NCBI GenBank assembly: GCA_021734595.1
Contig: JAIPIO010000022.1
Span: 1 to 19,517 of the forward strand
From: Kiritimatiellales bacterium
GTDB lineage: Bacteria; Verrucomicrobiota; Kiritimatiellia; Kiritimatiellales; Pontiellaceae
Direction: 5' to 3'
DNA length: 19,517 nt
The translations under genes were made by a program, and so were the position numbers. Positions 16,100 through 19,517 of this stretch are shown in pieces; the first letter of the stretch is position 1, and the number at the start of each line of letters is the position of its first letter. The notes beneath the pieces are model-generated. The model ran no database searches. It was not told the origin of the DNA and saw only the letters and a list, made by a program, of their open reading frames with translations.

Positions 16100-16191
16100 T
16101 GGCGGAGAGGGGGGGATTTGAACCCCCGGTAGCGCGATAGCACTACAATGGATTAGCAATCCACCGCCTTAAGCCACTCAGCCACCTCTCC
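16100..16191 (-). tRNA. tRNA-Ser, anticodon GCU
   Basis: On the minus strand it folds as a class II tRNA: acceptor GGAGAGG (16191-16185) with CCTCTCC (16110-16104), D arm TGGCTGAGTGG, anticodon stem GTGGA/TCCAT with loop TTGCTAA (anticodon GCT, complement of 16155-16157), a long variable arm typical of serine tRNA, T arm CGGGGGTTCAAATCCCCCC, discriminator G at 16103, and CCA encoded at 16102-16100. It decodes AGC and AGU. Confidence 0.97.
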
Positions 16192-16215
16192 TTTTCCATA
16201 AGCAATGGAGCGGGG

Positions 16216-16244
16216 AAGATAAAAGACGCGTTGCGCCTTTGCAA
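16216..16244 (-). promoter_or_regulatory. Promoter of tRNA-Ser
   Basis: Read on the minus strand: TTGCAA (16244-16239), a 17-base spacer, TATCTT (16221-16216), then a GC-rich stretch CCCCGCTCC typical of the discriminator of stable-RNA promoters. It lies 25 bases before the tRNA 5' end. Confidence 0.6.
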
Positions 16245-16260
16245 GTCGATTCTGGAAGGA

Positions 16261-16887
16261 TTACGCTGATTCTGGATCTTTCGGCTCACTGGGCGGTTTC
16301 CATTCGGTCGAATGTCGCGTGTTCAGTGCATCGTAATCGTACTCATCGCCGAGGAGTTCGCCATAGAGTGTTTTGGCGCATTCGGGGCAGATTCCGTGGC
16401 TGAATTCGGCCTTGGTGCGGTCGGTCAGATAACTGTCCACCGCTTTCCAGTATCCGGTGTCGTCTCTGATTTTTTTACAGCTTGCACAGATCGGGAGCAA
16501 ACCGCCAAGTTCCTTGACACGCCCGAGCGCCAATTGGAGCTTCTGGTTGGCGTTTTCAAGATTGCGTTCATTCCGCCGGAGTGCGGCATCTTTTTTCTTA
16601 AGTATCCCAATGGCGAAGGCCATCAATATCTGTGTGGTGATGTATACGGGGGAGACCGCCACGGGAAGGTAGCTGGTGTTAAGCTGATTGTAGATCAACT
16701 GTGTCAGTGGTGCCAGCAGGGCGGCAAACCCCAGTGCTGGAACGGTTCCGAACAGCCACGCCGCCATGCCGATCAGCAGTAGTCCTGATATGTAGGCCGG
16801 ATCGTGAACCGGTGCGATAAACCGGATGACCACAAAATAGATCCCGCATCCAGCCAGCAGAATCAATGTTTTCTGTAGGACTTTCAT
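16261..16887 (-). CDS. Kinase-less membrane protein with sensor-type CxxC domain
   Basis: 208 residues in three parts. Residues 5-97 contain about four membrane segments (near 6-25, 32-48, 50-67, 78-97). Residues 98-128 form a charged helix that looks like a coiled coil. Residues 129-180 match a small domain often found at the C-terminus of PAS, GAF and response-regulator proteins: GLLPICASCKKIRDDTGYW, then EFSHGICPECAKTLY. Four cysteines (134, 137, 167, 170) are arranged C-x2-C...C-x2-C and probably bind a metal. No histidine-kinase, cyclase or receiver domain is present, so the protein may be a minimal sensor or a truncated one. GGGAG lies five bases before the ATG. It follows argC by 33 bases on the same strand. 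The function is unknown. Confidence 0.88.
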   Translation of the reverse strand: MKVLQKTLILLAGCGIYFVVIRFIAPVHDPAYISGLLLIGMAAWLFGTVPALGFAALLAPLTQLIYNQLNTSYLPVAVSPVYITTQILMAFAIGILKKKDAALRRNERNLENANQKLQLALGRVKELGGLLPICASCKKIRDDTGYWKAVDSYLTDRTKAEFSHGICPECAKTLYGELLGDEYDYDALNTRHSTEWKPPSEPKDPESA

Positions 16888-16920
16888 GCAGCTCCCAACC
16901 TGTTTTTAGCGGTTGCTCCG

Positions 16921-17973
16921 CTATGGATACTGCCCGGGGGAGTTCAGTCCGGCGTCTTCAGCGAATCCAAACATCAGATTCATATTCTGCAGGGCGTTTC
17001 CGGCCTGGCCTTTCATCAGGTTGTCAATATACGAGATGATCCGCATGCGGTTGTTGCGCACATCGACATCCACTACCAGATTGACAAAGTTGGTGCCGCG
17101 CACGTCGTTGGTGCCTCCCGGATTTGAAGCGTCGAATACCCGCACAAAGCGGTTGTCCCGGTTAAAGGACCGGTACACCTCCAGCACCTGATCCGCCGTC
17201 ATCACCTCATTCAGCGAGGCATAGAGGCAGGACATGATGCCCCGGCAGACCGGTACAACTTGGGAGGTAAAGGTAATCCGCACCTCCGAGTTGCTCAAGG
17301 CGCCGAGTTCCCGCTCGATTTCACACATATGCTGGTGCCCCGCCAGTTTATAGGCGTTCATGTTGTCGTAGCGGTTGGGATAGTGAAAAGTCGGGTGCGG
17401 TTTTTTGCCCGCACCCGAGATGCCCGTTTTACAGTCGCAGATAATGCTGGTTGGATCAATGATGCCGCTGTCCACCGCGGGCGCCAGGCCCATAATGCAG
17501 CTCACCGCGAAACATCCCGGATTGCCCAGCAGGTCTTGCGACTCACCGATATCATGGAGCTCTGACAGGCCATAAACCGTTTCGGTCAAAAGTTCCGGCG
17601 CCTTATGAACCGGATCCAGCCCGATGAAGGTTGCATATTCGGCGTATTCTTCGGGAGTGCTGAACCGGAAGTCGCCGCTGTAGTCGATCACCTTGGCGCC
17701 GCGGTCCAGTTCAGTCAGGGCGGTTTTCATGCCGACACCATCCGGCGTAGAGAAAAAAACGACGTCATATTTTTCCAGTGCCTTCGGGTCGTCAGGCGTT
17801 ATGATGGTTTCATCGCAAAACCCTTTCATATGCGGATAGATATCGCTCATTTTTTTGCCAACATCCGCTAAATCCACCAGACAGCCGATTTCCGCCTGCG
17901 GGTGCCGCAGTAGCAGATCCGTTATGCCCACACCGCCGTAACCTCCGGCCCCCACAACCTTTGCTTTGATCAT
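16921..17973 (-). CDS. argC: N-acetyl-gamma-glutamyl-phosphate reductase
   Basis: NADPH-dependent reduction of N-acetylglutamyl phosphate to the semialdehyde, third step of arginine synthesis, in the cytoplasm. The nucleotide-binding motif VVGAGGYGGVG (6-16) and catalytic Cys154 in LGNPGCFAVS are clear. Later segments match the family: GISGAGKKPHPTFHYPNRYDNMNAYKLAGHQH is represented by GISGAGK and YKLAGHQH (His near the active site), then FTSQVVPVCRGI and GTNFVNLVVDVD. The start is chosen at 17973 (MIKAKVVGAGG) because AAGGA precedes it by seven bases. Two further in-frame ATGs lie upstream, 17979 and 17991; the latter has no ribosome site. It yields 351 residues, normal for the family. No other arg genes are in the window. 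Confidence 0.95.
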   Translation of the reverse strand: MIKAKVVGAGGYGGVGITDLLLRHPQAEIGCLVDLADVGKKMSDIYPHMKGFCDETIITPDDPKALEKYDVVFFSTPDGVGMKTALTELDRGAKVIDYSGDFRFSTPEEYAEYATFIGLDPVHKAPELLTETVYGLSELHDIGESQDLLGNPGCFAVSCIMGLAPAVDSGIIDPTSIICDCKTGISGAGKKPHPTFHYPNRYDNMNAYKLAGHQHMCEIERELGALSNSEVRITFTSQVVPVCRGIMSCLYASLNEVMTADQVLEVYRSFNRDNRFVRVFDASNPGGTNDVRGTNFVNLVVDVDVRNNRMRIISYIDNLMKGQAGNALQNMNLMFGFAEDAGLNSPGQYP

Positions 17974-18075
17974 TTCCATTTCCTTCCTCATTAAAGCGAG
18001 TCAATCTAAACCATGGACACAGTCGAATCGACTATAAAATATGCAAATTGGCTTGGGAAACCGCGGGGTAGGGAG

Positions 18076-18090
18076 TTCCAATGGCTGGAA
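18076..18090. repeat. TTCCA-N5-TGGAA palindrome, copy 9 (paired)
   Basis: TTCCAATGGCTGGAA in the divergent region between argC and the phosphodiesterase gene, one base different from the next copy. The start-to-start distance to copy 10 is 21 bases. Confidence 0.8.
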
Positions 18091-18096
18091 ACTTTC

Positions 18097-18111
18097 TTCC
18101 AATGGTTGGAA
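18097..18111. repeat. TTCCA-N5-TGGAA palindrome, copy 10 (paired)
   Basis: TTCCAATGGTTGGAA, identical to the copy at 4153-4167. Because it lies in a region between two divergent genes, it cannot be a terminator for either of them. Confidence 0.8.
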
Positions 18112-18184
18112 CCCGCTGGCCGACAACGAAAATCAATAAACAATTAACTTTTCATATATTTAAAATACGTTTACATTTTTAAGC

Positions 18185-18685
18185 GTGGAAATAGGTATCA
18201 TAGCGGACACCCATGGCGATATTGCCAGGACCCGTGCGGCCGCCCGGATATTCCGGGAGTATGGCGTGCGTGCGGTTTTTCACTGCGGCGATATTGGTGG
18301 TTTCGATGTGCTAACCGAATTGGCATCGGCGTTCCAGCCGTTGGAAGTTCCCGTTTATGTTGTCTATGGAAACTGTGATGTAAGTTCCGATGATTGGAAA
18401 TTCTTCCCGACCAATAGCAGTATCTCGTTGCTAGGCCGGTTTGGCGAAGTGGAACTGGATGGCAGGAAAATCGCTTTTCTGCATGGTGACGACCGCGTCC
18501 AGTTTCGCCAGGCGCTGAACTCGAATCAATATGACTACGTCTTCACCGGCCACACCCATGTGCTGCATGATTATCGGCAGGGCAATACCCGTTGCATTAA
18601 TCCGGGAGTCGCTGGACATGGCCAACCCGGCACTGCGACGGTTCTCGATCTTGACACCGACACACTGGAACTTATCTCCCTATAG
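18185..18685 (+). CDS. YfcE/MJ0936-type metallophosphodiesterase
   Basis: 166 residues of the calcineurin-like phosphoesterase fold, YfcE/MJ0936 family (two-metal phosphodiesterase, usually Mn or Ni, cytoplasmic). All motifs are present: Asp8-x-His10 in IADTHGD, Asp36 in HCGDIGG, Asn63 in YGNCD, LHGDD, and the FTGHTHV C-terminal pair. Length is normal. The start is GTG 18185; an in-frame TAA lies 24-22 bases upstream and no other start is possible before the first motif. No ribosome site is visible in the AT-rich leader TTTACATTTTTAAGC, so a leaderless or weakly translated message is possible. An exact TTCCA-N5-TGGAA copy is inside at 18332-18346. The natural substrate is unknown for most of the family. 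Confidence 0.94.
   Translation: MEIGIIADTHGDIARTRAAARIFREYGVRAVFHCGDIGGFDVLTELASAFQPLEVPVYVVYGNCDVSSDDWKFFPTNSSISLLGRFGEVELDGRKIAFLHGDDRVQFRQALNSNQYDYVFTGHTHVLHDYRQGNTRCINPGVAGHGQPGTATVLDLDTDTLELISL
18332..18346. repeat. TTCCA-N5-TGGAA palindrome, copy 11 (inside phosphodiesterase gene)
   Basis: TTCCAGCCGTTGGAA, read in frame as F-Q-P-L-E. Confidence 0.7.
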
Positions 18686-18871
18686 GTTCTCCAGGCCGGG
18701 GTGGTAGTGCTGGGTGTTATCATATGCCCCTGTTTCTTGATCCATCTTATTTATAATCATCCATTTGCAATGGACTGTGGTCCAATTCTCCGAGGTCCGG
18801 AGGGTCCTCAAGGTTTTCTTCAAGGCGACCAAGCATGCAATCCCACGCCGCACACCGTATTTGTCCATCTA

Positions 18872-18901
18872 TACCACTAAAGTGGTACTACCAAGGTGGT
18901 A
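18872..18901. promoter_or_regulatory. Tandem TACCAC palindromes, probable operator
   Basis: TACCACTAAAGTGGTA (18872-18887) is a perfect 7-bp palindrome with a 2-base centre. TACCAAGGTGGTA (18889-18901) repeats the half-site with a 3-base centre. The centres are about 15-16 bases apart, 67-96 bases before the start codon of the next gene. This looks like a double binding site for a dimeric repressor of GntR or LacI type; no such regulator is in the window. Confidence 0.5.
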
Positions 18902-18919
18902 TATCTTTTTATTTACTTT

Positions 18920-18937
18920 GGAAGTAGGATGTCTTCC
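18920..18937. repeat. Short inverted repeat in leader of last gene
   Basis: GGAAG (18920-18924) and CTTCC (18933-18937) pair around an 8-base loop, between the TACCAC sites and the start of the last gene. Confidence 0.35.
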
Positions 18938-18967
18938 GTTGTTATGGGATTCACTATGGAGCGCGAT

Positions 18968-19517
18968 ATGAAATTAAAGATAGAAACGAGAATAAAAACA
19001 TTAGCGACTATCCGATCGGTTGTTTTGGTTTGTCTTGTTTTTGCGGCAGGCAGCGTTTTGGCCGAGACACAGATTCAGGTTGGCGACACCCGGCAGGAGG
19101 TGCTGCGGTTGATGGGGACACCCGTCGGTGAAGGGGCCGTGGGCAAGCGCGAATTGTTGAACTATGCCCGCGGCGATGCGGTTGTGCTGGAAAACGGAAA
19201 GGTCGTTGAAATCAGGATGGACGGGGAGATCATAACCGCTGATTCCATCGCCAGAAATGAAGCAATGGAAAGCCAGTCTGCCGCCAGTCTGGGAAAAACA
19301 AAAGCATTTTGCCGGCGAAAATACGGCGAAGCGCTGAAAAGCAGTTCGACGGGCAGCATGGAGATAACCATGTATGTACACGACGGATGGCTGATAAAAA
19401 TTGTATTTCTGGCGGATATTGCGCACCGGATCGACTACCACATACTGGAACCGGAATCATCTTCCAATATTCTCGATGAAGAGTTTCTGGCGATGCTGGA
19501 TCGCCAGGCGGACGGGA
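18968..19517 (+). CDS. Secreted protein, BamE/SmpA-like start (3' end outside window)
   Basis: The frame opens at ATG 18968, with GGAG six bases upstream (18958-18961), and stays open to the window edge: 183 residues, no stop. A signal peptide covers about 1-32 (basic start MKLKIETRIKT, hydrophobic SVVLVCLVFAAG, cleavage after SVLA). The mature N-terminus, IQVGDTRQEVLRLMGTPVGEG, resembles the opening of SmpA/BamE-like small beta domains (G-x-T-x-x-E-V-x-x-L-x-G-x-P). The following NYARGDAVVLENGKVVEI fits the same fold. The rest contains a segment of similar pattern (SLGKTKAFCRRKYGEAL) and is otherwise unrecognised. Function unknown; probably periplasmic. Tandem TACCAC palindromes upstream suggest repressor control. 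Confidence 0.82.
   Translation, partial: MKLKIETRIKTLATIRSVVLVCLVFAAGSVLAETQIQVGDTRQEVLRLMGTPVGEGAVGKRELLNYARGDAVVLENGKVVEIRMDGEIITADSIARNEAMESQSAASLGKTKAFCRRKYGEALKSSSTGSMEITMYVHDGWLIKIVFLADIAHRIDYHILEPESSSNILDEEFLAMLDRQADG

Larger units (their letters stand above)
18686..18967. other. Gene-free stretch before the last gene
   Basis: 282 bases without a supportable gene. Open frames of 62 and 68 codons exist on the two strands but show no recognisable family or ribosome site. The notable content is the pair of TACCAC palindromes and the GGAAG/CTTCC repeat near its end. Confidence 0.5.

Noticed and set aside
18680..18971. Small open frames on both strands between the phosphodiesterase and the last gene
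   Set aside because: No ribosome site, no recognisable family, and one overlaps the operator-like palindromes.
1..19517. CRISPR arrays, toxin-antitoxin pairs, defence islands
   Set aside because: No regularly spaced repeats of CRISPR type and no gene with such signatures was seen.

Overview
The window looks like chromosomal DNA of an anaerobic PVC-group bacterium, most likely Kiritimatiellota (Pontiella-like). This is an inference from protein types: a secreted formylglycine sulfatase, a secreted PQQ-like beta-propeller, a BspA-type leucine-rich-repeat protein with a C-terminus ending FYRFRAP, a rubredoxin-like small protein and a B12-binding radical SAM protein. Composition is moderately GC-rich and coding is dense, apart from about 0.7 kb around a tRNA-Ser gene.

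Layout. 1-1759: 3' part of leuD (leucine synthesis), a strong intrinsic terminator, then alr (alanine racemase). 1761-6087: a secreted 781-residue protein of unknown family followed by a secreted sulfatase, probably a polysaccharide-degradation pair. 6142-7982 (minus): nif3-like gene then purM, 14 bases apart. 8046-12108 (plus): three overlapping genes, a WaaF-like heptosyltransferase, a divergent GT9-like glycosyltransferase and a B12-binding radical SAM enzyme, which look like a surface-glycan operon. 12204-12536: small zinc-ribbon protein with its own promoter and terminator. 12723-14087: secreted PQQ-like propeller. 14212-15537 (minus): BspA-type LRR protein. 15538-16260: non-coding stretch with tRNA-Ser(GCU), its promoter and a second partial copy of the tRNA 3' end. 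16261-17973 (minus): argC followed by a kinase-less sensor-like membrane protein. 18185-18685: YfcE/MJ0936-type phosphodiesterase. 18968-19517: start of a secreted protein that runs off the window.

The most unusual signal is not a gene. The 15-base palindrome TTCCA-N5-TGGAA occurs 11 times exactly, where about 0.02 would be expected by chance. It lies both between genes and inside genes, in different reading frames and encoding different peptides. Three intergenic pairs have start-to-start spacings of 32, 32 and 21 bases, close to three, three and two DNA turns. One copy forms the core of the leuD terminator. This looks like a dispersed DNA- or RNA-level signal of the genome.

No CRISPR array, complete insertion sequence, phage or obvious defence system was seen.
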